A program made the translations under genes and the position numbers. This document shows, piece after piece, positions 42,581-54,674 of a DNA stretch of 64,000 bases (its first letter is position 1; each line of letters begins with the position of its first letter). The stretch lies in assembly GCA_014529385.2 (NCBI GenBank), contig CM043956.1:87657721-87721720 (forward strand). Reading direction: 5' to 3'. This DNA is from Adiantum capillus-veneris. Lineage: Eukaryota; Streptophyta; Polypodiopsida; Polypodiales; Pteridaceae. The notes below the pieces were generated by a model. It did not search any database. It was not told where the DNA came from and saw nothing but the letters and a program-made list of their open reading frames with translations.

Positions 42581-45500
42581 TTACTCCCCCCTTGGAGAAG
42601 TGTTTTCGTCCTCGAAAACAAGAGTGATGATACACTAATGTTTTCTATAGTGGCATCCTTTATGGATCCAGCTGTTTGGTTGATTGAAACACGGTTCAAC
42701 AGGAGGTTCAATGAAACCAAGAGTAACATCTTGATTTTTCACATTGTTGTCCATTTGCAACCATCTTGTGTTACCGATTCCTATCCAATCATAGTGTGTA
42801 GACTCCATTTAGAACACACATGAGTATACAAAATGAATTATCACACCAAGATGTACCCTAAAGAGTACCTCTTTTCATTTTCCATGAAAGTAACTTGCTA
42901 ACATAACAGCCAAGTTTAAGTCCTTGACTTGTTACCCATTTTAGCAGTAAACAACCCCACCATAACCAGTGTTCAAGGTTGAGAACTTGATTTATACATG
43001 AAGAGACTACACCTAGTCGCAAACATGCTTTAACTTATGGTAAGCAAACTCCAAGTAGAGCAATAAATGCTTACTAATTGGATCGCTTGGTGCTAACGTA
43101 TGCGCACTTTGCATATCCTTTAGCACAAGATTACACTTTGTAATCTACCTATCCTTGTGGATAATTGACAGTATTGAGGTGTTTTCTGTACGATTTACAG
43201 ACAGTCTTTCCAGATGGCCCATAAACGGGGATCACAATATCATACAACATTGCTGAGCAAACCACAATGTCCTGATGAATAACCATCTTGGTTAACGTGA
43301 AAAATCCACAAGCACCCAAATCGAGCCATGAATTCTATTGGTGATTGATAGATCCAAAAGTAACCTCAGAGAGATATTGCACATAGAGTGCAAAAATCCT
43401 TCATAAGCAACAACTTGATGAATATGCATGCCATTCCAAATCAGCCTTTGCTAAACACTAGGGCCCATAACACTTAGTGTGCATGCATTTAGCAAAAAAC
43501 AGATCCAAACCTGTATATCCATGATCATCCTTGCCAATACTTATGGCGAATGTGATGTGAGTAGCACATAGTAAAGAGAAATCTAAATAGTTCCAAAAAG
43601 AAACTAAATACTTTCTGATGCAATCATTTACAAGCCTTGCTGAAACGTTTGAACCATAACAGAAGGTGAAACATTAATCACTTCTAGGGACAAACAATGA
43701 AACTTTTTCATTAACAAATTAGGGTCTTGCTATATGTATACACAACCATCTGTAATGTTGTTTAGCAGTACTTGTACCTAGAGTCTTGCTCCTGATACGT
43801 CGTGCTAAAAATGGTCTAGAAAACAGATGTGACCAGCACCTAGGGACTTTGTCGTGACACATATTCGAAATAGTGGGCACCAGTGTTAGTCCCAGAGACT
43901 CGAATTTGCCATATGTGGAATATGTCTCAACTAAGGATGTCTGAAAAAAGAACATCCTACAAGTAGAAGATGTACTTGTGTGTGGAGGTAACTGCAAACA
44001 CTGAGGGACCCTCATTAGCCTTGTTCCACACTTGCTAAACCAAACTGCTCAACTAGATAACTGTAACCAACATAGTTAACCGTGTACAGAATGATGAGAA
44101 TCCACTTAAAAAGTTGAAGTTTTCCACTACCCCCTAGTAGATTGTAGACTTATTTCCTTGAAAGTACAACTGGGATATATCAAAATGTGATCTTGAATGC
44201 CTATGGGGTGATTTAGTAAACACCCATTGGGTCGTACCACAAAACTGTGATGCCATAGACACTCGTAGTGCTATAGAGAGAGCAAGAAATCCACACAAGT
44301 GAGATGCCTAGCTCGTATGAACAACCATGTTGTCTCTAGATTCCGTGGTATAGATTAGCTGATGTGAGTTTAAGATTATCGAAAACTCAACTTGAGCGTC
44401 ACACAAAAAACATGTAGTGCAACAACGACACTCTAAACCTTCCTAATGACAAGACTCGTGCTTGTCCATTACATCGATGTGTTTGATGTGTACTCCACCG
44501 GGCAGATCTGTTCGATCTTAAGAACAATCACCCAAGGAATACGAACAGTTGGGTCTTACCCAATATCTGAGAATGACTCTTAGCCAGCATGTATGGCTCA
44601 TAGCCCTTATGGACATTAGTGTTCAATTAACAAATCGATGAAGACTAATGTAGATGATGTCTTGCCCTATTTCTAGCTCAGAGTTAGAGCACCTTGGCTC
44701 AAGCTGACTGCCAAACAAACATGTTCAAAAGCTTCTTAGAAAGTTGTCATTATTATTTGAGAGAAATAATAAAGAAAGAGAAAAAGATCATGCGGGTTGA
44801 GGAAGGTTTCTTAACCTAATGTAGTGCGTACCCAATCCATGTGCTCGTGTGCATCTTATGCCTCGGTTGTAGCTTATTCTATAAGCATACAACAATCTGT
44901 CTGTATGACGCTCTCATCGAGAGAGGCAATAGAAAAACACAAGTCAAATCTTGACCATCTACCGTGTATGGGGTCATGATTGTACAAGGATGACTTGAAT
45001 ATGGCACTTTGCTGGTGAGTCAAGTCCAAGTTCTAGGTTCTTTTTAGTGGTGTTGTGCATTGACAACAACCAAAAATCATGTCAAACAATCCATAACTTA
45101 TCTTGTCCGTCACAAAGTGTCTGGTGTTATAGCGGAAGCATATTGCATAGGGCGGTAGAATTGAATCTACCTAGCTAGCATGCCGTGCATGCAAAAATTT
45201 AAGCCCTTGGCAAAAGTGATGGCTTCAAACATGAGAGCCAAAACCATAAGTGCCTTGCACAGATGTACTAGTAGGGAGTGATATTCCCTATTTTGCTAGT
45301 TTCCCAAACTTGTGTGCCACAGCCCGTGATGCCAAGTCAATGGGCAGTACCATGGCACAAGGGAGAAGCCTTGCTTTGTATTAAATTGTCAAAGCACTTT
45401 GGTTTGCACAAAAACAGTAATTTCCAAGCAAAGATGTAAACATGGAAAAATAAGAAGAACTTAAAATTGGCTAACCTGGTCGTTGCGGTAACCAGTGGTC

Positions 45501-47297
45501 CAAAGATTTGGAAGGAAAAAACTCATTCTGAACCAGCTCATAGCCATATCTGCTTTGCGAGAGATTGTTGCAAGAGAGTTATTATACACCCCTTTGTATC
45601 ATATACGTCCGTCTTGTACGTAATGCGACAACTTGCAAGCATATTGCCAAATCCTTCCCAAGTGTCTCTGCTCATACCATATGCCAAAAGTGGGAAGGCT
45701 CAATGCAAAATGCAGAAATGGAAGCCATGGTTCACATAAGGAAGGATTAGTTACCCAAGAGATGCTGCTATCGACGTACAAATATCATGGTAAAAAAAAA
45801 TTGACCTTGTCAATGGAAATTGGCTAGTGCTGTGTGGCTAGCATCTTTGCCGGTTTCTGAAAGCAGTGACAAGAAGTTGGCGATGCCGAGCCCTATGTAC
45901 CTTTCATCAAGTCGAGCCACATGGCATGCCGATCTCCTTGAGAGTCCATTGGCACAAAAAATGAACTACTGATGATCCGTGCAATAGATCAGTGCGGTAG
46001 GTACCCAAGCCAATTTCGCAAGTTAAGCATTGAGATGATTTCAACAATGAATGCCAAGAGCGCCATACTAGGCGCATACCCTATTGGGTTTGGAGATACC
46101 TCAACTACCACTTATCACTTGAGGAGTCGATGCAAGCCGTGCTTGTAAAAGAAAATCAAGCGTGCTTGTTACATGTCAATGAACCATAATAGAAACAATT
46201 GATTGCATAGCTAATTCAAAAAGTAATGCCAAAATGTAGACAGATTTACTTGGAATCATGTCGAAAATCTGTGAAGGCAGCATAGTACTGGAAGGCTCCT
46301 GCTCTTAGTCGAGCATGCCAAACCTCTTGACTGTCTTCATTAATCCTTGTTGGCATCGCTTTTTCTCTCAAAAGCTTTTTGCCACGAGCATAATCCTTGG
46401 TCGAAGTGCAATCGTCGTTGATTTTGGAATAAAAGCACCCTTGGAAATCTCTTTCTGATGAGATGCGGGAGCACTTTGCTTCCTCGCTATTGCCATGGCC
46501 CCTTTGCTGAGGCTCAAGCATGAGCATGCATGACACGACATGCATACCTTGGAAAAGCCGCCTTTACCTCCCTTCGAGGCAAAGCTCACTTGCATCCTGG
46601 TAAACCGGGCAGGGCGTCCTTGAGTGGCCCTTCCGCCTTTTCGAGGCTTGCATGCATCCCGGCAAGCTGAGCAAGGAGTCCGTGAGTGGCCCTTCCGCCC
46701 CTTCAATCCTCGTATGCATCCAAGGTGGCCTGGCAGCTGCCCGGCAGCCGGCTCTTGGTGGGGTGGGCCTCTAGCATAATGAAAGGTTGTTTTTTTTATA
46801 ATTTTTTTAATAAAAAATTTCACTTACTTTTTCTGCTGTGGGTGATGGCGCTGCGGGCAGAGCCGCCGAGAGGGAGAAAGAGAGAGAGAGAGAGAGAGAG
46901 AGTCCTCTTTGCTCGACTCGACCCGTCCCTGTGACTGCTTTTTCTCAGCTCCCTTGTACGCTCCTAGTGAGTCCACCTGCGCACCGTTTGGTGCCGGTAA
47001 AAAACACGCCTTCCTCCTCGCTTATGGTTGCTGCCCATGGTCCTGCGGGACTTGATTGTACCTTGGGATAGCAGCACACGGTGCTTGCTTCTTCGGCTTC
47101 CATGCCTTTCTCGTCAGAGAAGAGCCATGCAATCGCATGCAATTCCATGCACAAATTTTTCCATGGCTGCAAGAGAGATTGAGAGGGATGCCTTGCCAAA
47201 GAGATATAGAGAGAGAGAGTGAGCACGACAGGGAAAGAGAAGACCATGCTTCTTCCCCTCCTCCATGCCTCCTTCTCCACCTGAGCTCTGATATCAG

Positions 47298-47438
47298 TGT
47301 AATGCATAGGGAACTGGAACATGCTCATCACCACCCAGCCATGCCCTATAGACCCTTGGCCTGCTAAATATAGGGACCCCGTTGACTGCATGTCCATCCT
47401 GGCCCTTGGCCATGCCTGGTTCTACCCTTGGCATGACA
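47298..47438 (-). repeat. 5' LTR (141 bp) of the 5-kb element
   Basis: It runs TGTAATGCATAGGG to TTGGCATGACA on the plus strand and differs from the other LTR at roughly a dozen positions, so the insertion is not very recent. It is followed by CTTTC. Confidence 0.93.
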
Positions 47439-47443
47439 CTTTC

Positions 47444-48010
47444 ACATTTTACTATATTGTAGTTATCATCTGCAAATAGCTAACATGCAAAGACCTTGCC
47501 CTGAGATAGTGGGAGTGGATTGAGAGTGCCTTTCTGAATGAATATGTCTACATTTCTAAGCAATGGATCAGTTGCCTAACTGATCTACTAAGCTTGAACT
47601 TATTGGATACATAACCATTTACTTGCACTGCTGTATATGCATCACCAAAGAGAGTTTTGACCATGTTCATGAGGAATGTTCCAAATCCCATCTTCATTAG
47701 CTAACTAAAGCCTTTATCCTAGTTGCCACTGCCTTGGCCGACTTTATACACTGTATTCAGCATGGTTATCGGTTTGTAGTTCCTAGCATCCTAACTGTCA
47801 CCGTTGTTGCGTATTAGTTTTATTAGACCTGTATTGATATTCTTTGGCATACGACCATCCTTCCTACGTGCATTGAGGAGGTCACATGGGTCTTGCCCAT
47901 CATACTTCTTGCAATATTTCATCTTGTAAACCATTAGGGCCTTGTGATTTTTCACATTTGAGTTGCTTCACCACATATTCTATCTCATACAGAGTGTAAG
48001 AGTGGGCAGC
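47444..48010 (-). pseudogene. LINE ORF2 RT core, left arm
   Basis: On the minus strand this reads as a decayed LINE RT. A stretch near 47820-47740 resembles the conserved NYKPITMLNTVYKVGQ segment, and another near 47520-47470 leads into the catalytic DD region. It joins in sequence with 42432 once the 5-kb element is removed. Confidence 0.7.
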
Positions 48011-48317
48011 AGAAGAAATACTCACGTACACAAAATCTAAAAGAGAGAGAATGAGTGCTATGATCAACTAGTAAATGCAACATAAGTGAGGGGTCCACAT
48101 GACAGGGCTGGATCCTTAAATGTGCATGTGAGTGAATGCATTGGTGTAATAGGTGGAGGCGCTCTGGGAAAAACGGGAGGACCCAAGAAAGAACCCAGAG
48201 AGAGCAAAAAAGCAAAAAATGTGATGCTAGCCAATAGGAAGATGTCCTACTCTGCTAACAGAGAGTATGGTCTTCCCAATAAGGTCATTTTGTCCTCTGT
48301 TATCTCATTTTCAATAG

Positions 48318-48924
48318 GCTCTAGAAATTGCCTTCGTCTCTCTTGGTAGTCACCTACTGTATCAAGCGGTGTACCCACTAAGTAAGTTACTAAGATACTG
48401 TGTTTGTTTCTGATATGTTAACGATGCTTCAACTTTTCATCATCATTTTTTCAACAGGATTCCTCTAGCAACATTAGCAAATCCAGAGTTCCCATATTTT
48501 TCAATCTCAATATTGGAGACACCATTGGAAGATCAGGCAACTCAATATTATTGCGAATACTACTTTCGGAGCCCAAAAGCAAATTATCCAAATGACAGAT
48601 ACTTGGTTGGCACTTTACATATCTACCAAAAGGTAAACCTTTTTTTTCTCTTCATCTCTTCACTTGTTTGAACCTCAGATTTTATTATCTCCTTGCTTCT
48701 TGAACTCCAGTTGTTTGTTCCAGTGGTTCAATCTACTTGTGTTCAATAGAGAGAGCACAATGGATGTAGCTCGCTTCTACGAGGGGCTGCCAAAGATTGT
48801 AGTGGGGATGAGAGTGATAACATGGAATCCTCAAGATGTGCATGCATATAACAAGCTCAGGAAAGGGATGTTAAAGATCCAATGTCGTATGGGTCTTGCT
48901 CCTCATAGGATGTCTCATCAGTAG
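48318..48924 (+). pseudogene. Three exon-like segments, probable 3' exons of the same unidentified gene
   Basis: Segment 1 (about 48318-48381) ends at a GTAAGT donor. Segment 2 (48458-48632) lies between TTTTCAACAG and GTAAAC and reads LANPEFPYFSISILETPLED and YRSPKANYPNDRYLVGTLHI-like residues without a stop. Segment 3 (48724-48924) follows TTCCAG and includes STMDVARFYEGLPKIVVGMR and QDVHAYNKLRKGMLKIQ, then a stop. The segments follow exon 3 on the same strand after the LINE, so I infer one gene with the LINE in an intron. Reading phases between segments are not all consistent. Segment 3 has a copy at 49890-50096 on the minus strand. Confidence 0.45.
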
Positions 48925-49889
48925 TTATGATTTTTGTTTGTACCTACCCTTACACTTTACGTGCGGGTTACTCTATTATGTGCCCATTTTAGAAGCATAC
49001 ATTCAAAGAGAGTGTACATAGGGTTCTCTCATTCAATGGTGTTCTCATACCGATCAGCTTCAGTTTAACTTACCTTCTTGTAAACTTTTATAGTAAAAAT
49101 GGTGTAGTTATTATTTTGGCGTGGCCACCCTTGCTATACTGTAGGTTATGCTTTTTTGTGCTATTAGCTTCTCGGGACAATTTAAGCATTTTGGATTTTA
49201 ATATTTGGCTTGTGGGTTTTGTTAAACTTATAGGAGAGCGATGATTAGAAGAGAAAACACAGGTGAGTAGTGCGAATACATCAGAAGTGTGAATACATCA
49301 GAAGGTCAACATAAAAAGTAGGCCCATACTGGTGAAGTCCTCACATCGGGGATATATATCATCAGTAGTGCGAATACATCAAAAGTGCCTTCTGATGTAT
49401 TCGCACTACTGATGATATATATCCCCGATGTGAGGACTTCACCAGTAGGGCGTACTTTTTATGTTGACCTTCTGATGTATTCACACTTCTGATGTATTTG
49501 CACTACTCACCCGTGTTTCCTCCTCTAGTCGTCGTTCCCCTAGACTCTAAGCTTAACAAAACCTACATGCCAAATCTGAAAATCTAGAATGCTTGAATTG
49601 TTTTGAGAAGCTAATGGCACAAAAAAGCATAACCTACAGTATAGCAAGGGTGGCCACGCCAAAATAATAACTACACCATCTGTAGACAAATTTGTACCAT
49701 AAAAGTTTACAAGAAGGTAAGCTAAACTGAAGCTGATGGATATGAAAACACTATTGGATGAGAGAACCCTATGCACACTCTCTTTGTATGCTTCTAAAAT
49801 GGGCACATGACAGAGTAGCTTGCACGTAAGATGTAAGGGTAGGTACAAACAAAAATCATAACTTCTGATGAGACATCCTCAATAGTCTA

Positions 49890-50096
49890 TCAGCATTTTC
49901 TAGAATGAGCGGCAAGACCCAAACAACGTTGGATCTTTAACATCCCTTTCCTGAGCTTCTTAGCTACATGAACATCCTGAGGAGTCCATGTTATCACTCT
50001 CTTTCCCACTACAATCTTCGGTAGCCCCTCGTAGAAGCAAGCTACATCCATTGTGCTCTCTTTATCAAACACAGGTGCTTGAACCACTGTAACAAA
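49890..50096 (-). pseudogene. Right-arm copy of the last exon of the unidentified gene
   Basis: On the minus strand, after a TTACAG acceptor, the frame reads APVFDKESTMDVACFYEGLP and IVVGKRVITWTPQDVHVAKK, then stops. It is the same exon as 48724-48924, with silent and replacement changes and one base of length difference near the start. Confidence 0.5.
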
Positions 50097-50234
50097 CAGT
50101 TGGAGTTCAAGAAGCGAGGAGATAATAAAATTTGAGGTTAGAGATGAAGAAATACTCACGTACACAAAATCGCAAAGAGATATAGAGAAATATAGAGATA
50201 GTCAACTAATCTATTTCTTAGAAATGTAGACTTA

Positions 50235-52240
50235 TTGATCCAGAACCGAAATCTCAAGCCACTCCCATTGTCTCAAGGCAAGGTCTTTGCATGTCAGCTA
50301 TTTGTAGATGATAACTACAACATAGTAAAATGTGAAAGAGAGAGCGTAACAGCACTAATGCAGGTCTATGAAATTTTTTGCAATGTGTCAAGGTCTAAGA
50401 TAGCCCCACACAAAATTGAATGCCTTAAGTTGAACTATGTAGGAGGATATTACGAATGATTGTCTTGATGATTTCAAGCTAAAGGACATTAGCCCCGGAA
50501 ACATAATCAGATAATTAGGTTGCTCAATGGGGCTTGGTATGATTGCCCACCAATGCTTTGGATGGATGAAAACAAGAATTAAATAGAAGGTACATACTAG
50601 AGAACACTTGAGACTAAGTTTGGCTGGTAGATTGGTAGGCATTGAGGCACGTCATGATGGCCTTACCGGTATATGTTGTATCTATGATCAAGTTTTCCAA
50701 TTCTGATTGCGATCGGATGACAAAACTATTTACATAGTTTCTTTAGACCTTTGCAGGAAAGAGGACATGGTCATTCATCTCATGGGAGTTTGTTCAAGCA
50801 AAGAAGGAAGGGATTGGGACATCCCCAACATCAGGCTAAACAATTGCTTGAAAATTGGATAGGGAAGCTAGAGTATAACCAGCCCTAGGCAATCATCACT
50901 AGATGGAAGATTGTAGAGGCAAAGGTGGAGGGATACAAATGGTCCCACATGCATTGGATAAACAAGCTGATGTATCTTGGTCCCATAAAGCTGAAGGTGG
51001 AGGGACTTAGATGGCCCCACACTCATTGGATAGACAAGCTCATGTATCCTGGTCCCATAAAGTTGAAGGGCTCAGAGTATCTGCAATTGATGGTAAATAG
51101 CTGGAAAGAAATTCTTGCTAAAGCAGATTGGAGCCAACTCCTCATTAGAACAGCGTGAATGGCTAGGATTGCTGAAGCAAACCGGAGCCAACTCCTCATT
51201 AGAATAAATTGTATGGCTATGTAAGTCAGCCATGGTGGATGAAAAACCAGCACTATGCCTAAACAGGCAACTAAATATATTGAAGCAAAGGGCTTAGCTA
51301 CATTCAAAGACTTGTGGGACAAGCGCACTCAACAAAGCACCATCTCACCAAAAAAGTGGAACATGCTAAACAGGAGGGAACAATTGCACATTCTACACTA
51401 TGCTTGAACAAGTGACTAGCTAAACAGATTGAAGCAAAGGGCATAATTACATTCAAAGACTTTTGAAACAAGAGGACTCAACAGTGGACCATCTCACTAG
51501 AAAAGTGGCATGTTAAACAAGAGGGAACAACTACTCGTGCAACATGTAGTGAGCAACATAAAAAATAATTGGCCAACAAGAGCATTTTTTTCTACTAAAC
51601 AATCACTCAAGGAACGGGAGGTAAACAAGGTCAGGTTGGACAAGAAACTCAAGAGGGTCAAACACACAAAACAAGTGGATAGACACGCTAGTGAAAGGAT
51701 GGAAAAAGAGGGATATAGATTAACCCCCATGTTTTGCATGAAGTGATCAAAAGACACATAAAAGTCTACAGGTTTAGGAAGGTTGGACCTACTATTGTGG
51801 ATAATTCTGCACCCGGAGATCCCACTAAGAGGTCTCACTTGCAAATGGCAGCATGGTAATCCTTGGTGCCCTCTTGGTACATGCAAAAAGGAGTCAGCTA
51901 TACATACCTTGTGGGAATGCAAAGAGGTTCACCCTTTGTGGACTAAGGCCAAGAGTTGCTATGTGCATGTGGAGAGGTTGACAAAGTCAATTGGAAACAA
52001 ACATTGCTTGGATGCAAAGGAAGATAAAATCCAACAATCTACTGCTCAGTGTAATAGGAACTCGAGGATCGATCATGGCATTAATGGGTCTATCTCTAGC
52101 TCAAGAGCCCCAGTTAAGAAAATTCGGACACAAGCGTGTAATTTTGCCAAGAACAATGGCAGTAGGAAGAGATAGGCCATTGCAAAGCTTCTTAGCAAAA
52201 AGTGAAGCAAGTTAAAAGACCGACCCCTGGGTGTTGTATC
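50235..52240 (+). pseudogene. LINE ORF2 remnant, right arm (uninterrupted)
   Basis: It opens with LPLSQGKVFACQLFVDDNYN, the catalytic segment of a LINE reverse transcriptase (FVDD in place of the usual FADD), and GSKIAPHKIECL-like residues. It continues with the RT end and the zf-RVT finger (51783-51990: WIILHPEIPLRGLTCKW, WCPLGTCKKE, HTLWECKEVHPLW). This copy lacks the 5-kb insertion and shows the CTTTC empty site. Stops and shifts are common. The family copies its own RNA at a nicked target site. Confidence 0.8.
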
Positions 52241-52249
52241 TTATTTCAA

Positions 52250-52560
52250 GTACCATAAATAAACATATCTTTCCATTTAAACAAAAATTTAGTAACTTAC
52301 TCTCAATGTTGTCCTTGTTGATTCGCCCATTTACCACCTCGACCCATCCTTAAGGTCTTTGAATACCATATGTCCATTTTTTTTTTGCTAAAACTAACAC
52401 ATAAATGGCAACAAAATGCAAGTTTGTCTTGTTGGCAAAGGCCTCCTAGCAGGCATACGTGGCTGCCTGATAGAATGCATCGTCATCATGATTCATCATC
52501 CTCCCACTTACACTCAGCTATGCAAACACACTGCTTGGAGGAAATTATCGGAACCTGTTC
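52250..52560 (-). pseudogene. Right-arm copy of exon 3 of the unidentified gene
   Basis: On the minus strand, after TATTGAGCAG, it reads VVLYEQVPIISSKQCVCIAE and then, with a frame change near 52490, YACWEAF-like and LHFVAIYVLVLA-like residues. It is uninterrupted and serves as the empty site for the Tat-like composite. The intron upstream (to about 52830) matches 27000-27373 with a deletion of about 100 bases. Confidence 0.55.
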
Positions 52561-52838
52561 ATATAAAACAACCTGCTCAATAGAGACCAAACAAATGACA
52601 CAAAAAGGTAATGTTTTTTCATACAACAACCATATTCCATACGCATACATCTATGAAAGTATGATTAAGGTATGCTAAAATTTTATGGACTGAATCATAC
52701 GTGACCATAAGTGTAGCTAGTTAATTTTTAATAATATATACCTAGATGAATCCAAGATCATGCCCATATCCACCTTTTAGAAACGTGCACATGGTAATCA
52801 TCCAGAAGACTTTATAATTATAACTTCATTTTGCCACT

Positions 52839-53210
52839 TTACACTTCACGTGAAGACGTGAATGAAATCCATGCATCTAACCATACTGGCTTTGCTTTGC
52901 CCTCTCTATAGGTATTGCAAGCCTCCGAATATTGATGCGACATTGTCTCACATGATGTGTATTGAATCCAGTAGTCTGCTGTAACTACATGATTTCCAAG
53001 TGTAGCAGGCTGATACTTGCGATGGATGGCCTTTGTAATGGAATTGTTGCGATCCATGTTTTCCTCACTCCATGTCACCATGATGGAGTGACCAAACTGC
53101 ACAATGCAGAGCTGTTGTATTCGCTGTCTCATGGTCTTTTCGGCCGCAACCATCGTTGGGGCTCCATATCGTTCATAATTTACCTTAGAATCATCATGGT
53201 CATGTGCACC
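52839..53210 (-). pseudogene. Second copy of the unrecognised frame at 18581-19236
   Basis: The minus strand encodes QLCIVQFGHSIMVTWSEENM and CETMSHQYSEACNTYREGKA, closely matching the plus-strand copy at 18.8 kb. It has lost the Gly-rich start. Function unknown. Confidence 0.4.
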
Positions 53211-54629
53211 CTAAGGCATCTGGGTTGCATGATTTGTTATTGGACATTCGTTTTATTCGTGAATAATGGTTGGTTTATACGTTCTAAAGATTTATCCGTG
53301 TGTATTAACTAATGCCATGTTAGCTTTTTCTTTAAAAAAAAGTTTTACTGCTTACATATTGATTGATATGCTATTGATAGATATCTAATCGTTCGATAAG
53401 CTTTCAATCAATAGTTTAAATTGATCTATATGTTTTTGATCGATATAGTAGTAGTACATAAAGCCCAAATTTGTGTGTTTTAGCTACAATTCTCTTTACC
53501 AAAATGTTAGATTACCTCCGACATAAAAAGGATGAGTTGTCAACTTAAAAAATCATTGATTTTTTAAAGATTTTAATGTTTATACATTAAAAATAATATA
53601 ATTATATAGATTTTGATCACCTATAATTCTTAACAATAGAAGTTAATCTTTAACTCTATTGCTAAGTCTAAATAAATTACTCTAAGCAATAGAGACTATA
53701 CTTTTAGCTCTACTTGTTTAAGAATAGATAAATAAATAATTGTACGCATTAGAGGCTCTTTTTCTAGCTATAGTAAGAATGTATAATTCTAAACATTAAA
53801 AGCTATACTCTTAGCTCTATTTGTTTTAGAATAGGTGCTAAAAGTAATATTTGATGGCTAAAATCTATCATAGCTATAATATGTGCACATATAATAGTGT
53901 TAATCCATACATTTTGAAACATATACACATACATGTAGGGTCTTTTGGTTGTCATGAACAAATGTTCTTACCTCCATATAGACATAGAGTAGGTCCACTT
54001 AGTGCCTCTTGGTTGTTATGAGATGATTCTCTTACTTCCAAGTGAGGTTTAAGGTATGAAGTAGGATTCACTTGGTTGCATAAAATAGGTCTACTTAGTG
54101 CCTCTTGGTTGTTATGAGATGATTCTCTTACTTCCAAGTGAGGTTTAAGGTATGAAGTAGGATTCACTTGGTTGTTATTGAGCTTATGCTCTTACCTCTA
54201 AGTGAATATGGTGGATCACCTATAGAATTCACTAGGTCGTGATCGAGTGAAAGATCTTACCTCCTATTGAATATTAGTCATGCATAGTACTTGGGAGTCA
54301 CATGGATGTTATCGAGCTCATGTTCTTACCTCTATGTTGATATAGAAATTAGAGACCTCAGTTATTTTAGGGTCGATTGGTTGTGTTTGAGCAGTAGATC
54401 CTACCTCCAAGAGACATAGATAGTGGAATGTGAGATGACTCTATCGCTCATCTAGGTTGTCTTGAAAAAACGCTCTTTACCACCTAGTAGCCAAGAACGA
54501 TATACCCATTGGTGATATTCTTTAAAGTATTATCTTAACGCTATTCATTCATTATTTTAATTTAGCAAATCATATCTATAACCTTTTATCTTTCTCATTG
54601 CGCTATTATGGTGAAAAATTATAATCATA
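53211..54629. other. AT-rich intergenic stretch
   Basis: No gene is visible. Around 53530-53860 there are several short related segments built on TAGCTCTA and AGAATAGATAA. The minisatellite within it is listed separately. Confidence 0.5.
53960..54450. repeat. Minisatellite, unit about 90 bp then diverged units
   Basis: Two nearly identical copies containing TTAGTGCCTCTTGGTTGTTA and TTACTTCCAAGTGAGG start near 53998 and 54089. Diverged units with CACTTGGTTG, a vowel-like AT spacer and CTTACCTC follow to about 54450 at roughly 60-90 base spacing. Confidence 0.85.
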
Positions 54630-54674
54630 GTGTATCTATTGATTGTAGGATATATTTTGTTGAAGTCAGAAAGC

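Larger units (their letters stand above)
42438..47438 (-). mobile_element. LTR element of 5001 bp with 141-143-bp LTRs and no recognisable genes
   Basis: LTRs at 42438-42580 and 47298-47438 have TG...CA ends and CTTTC duplications. Orientation is minus: next to the right LTR is TGATATCAGAGC (a diverged initiator-Met primer site), and next to the left LTR is a purine tract AAGGGGGGAG. Just inside the left end the minus strand reads TTTTCGAGGACGAAAAC, the signature found just upstream of the 3' polypurine tract of plant chromoviruses. Between 42730 and 47280 I see no gag or pol motif and only short unrelated frames. A GA run sits at 46878-46902, and three related units with CTTCCGCC and TGCATxC lie at 46560-46740. 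It is a large non-autonomous derivative or a very decayed element. Confidence 0.85.
40264..52840. repeat. Large imperfect inverted repeat 2, centre near 49386
   Basis: The arms meet around a 10-base spacer: GAATACATCA and TGATGTATTC flank AAAGTGCCTT at about 49382-49391. Matching pieces are 48660-49380 with 49390-50165, 42100-42437 plus 47439-47600 with 50230-50660, 40560-41700 with 51060-52260, and 27100-27420 plus 40264-40550 with 52250-52830. Identity is about 85-90 percent by eye. The left arm is longer because it holds the Tat-like composite and a 5-kb LTR element; the right arm has lost a stretch including two exons. Confidence 0.85.

Noticed and set aside
43945-43975. AACATCCTAC...GTAGAAGATGT as another copy of the 24-bp palindrome
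   Set aside because: It has several mismatches and a spacer, lies in an unrelated element, and could be chance.
46368-46823. 151-residue frame in the 5-kb LTR element
   Set aside because: It is made of short internal repeats, ends in a T-rich tract and has no recognisable domain.
40264-52840. Inverted repeat 2 as an assembly or chimeric-read artefact
   Set aside because: Arms differ at roughly 10-15 percent of sites and hold different insertions with clean target duplications, which a foldback read cannot produce.
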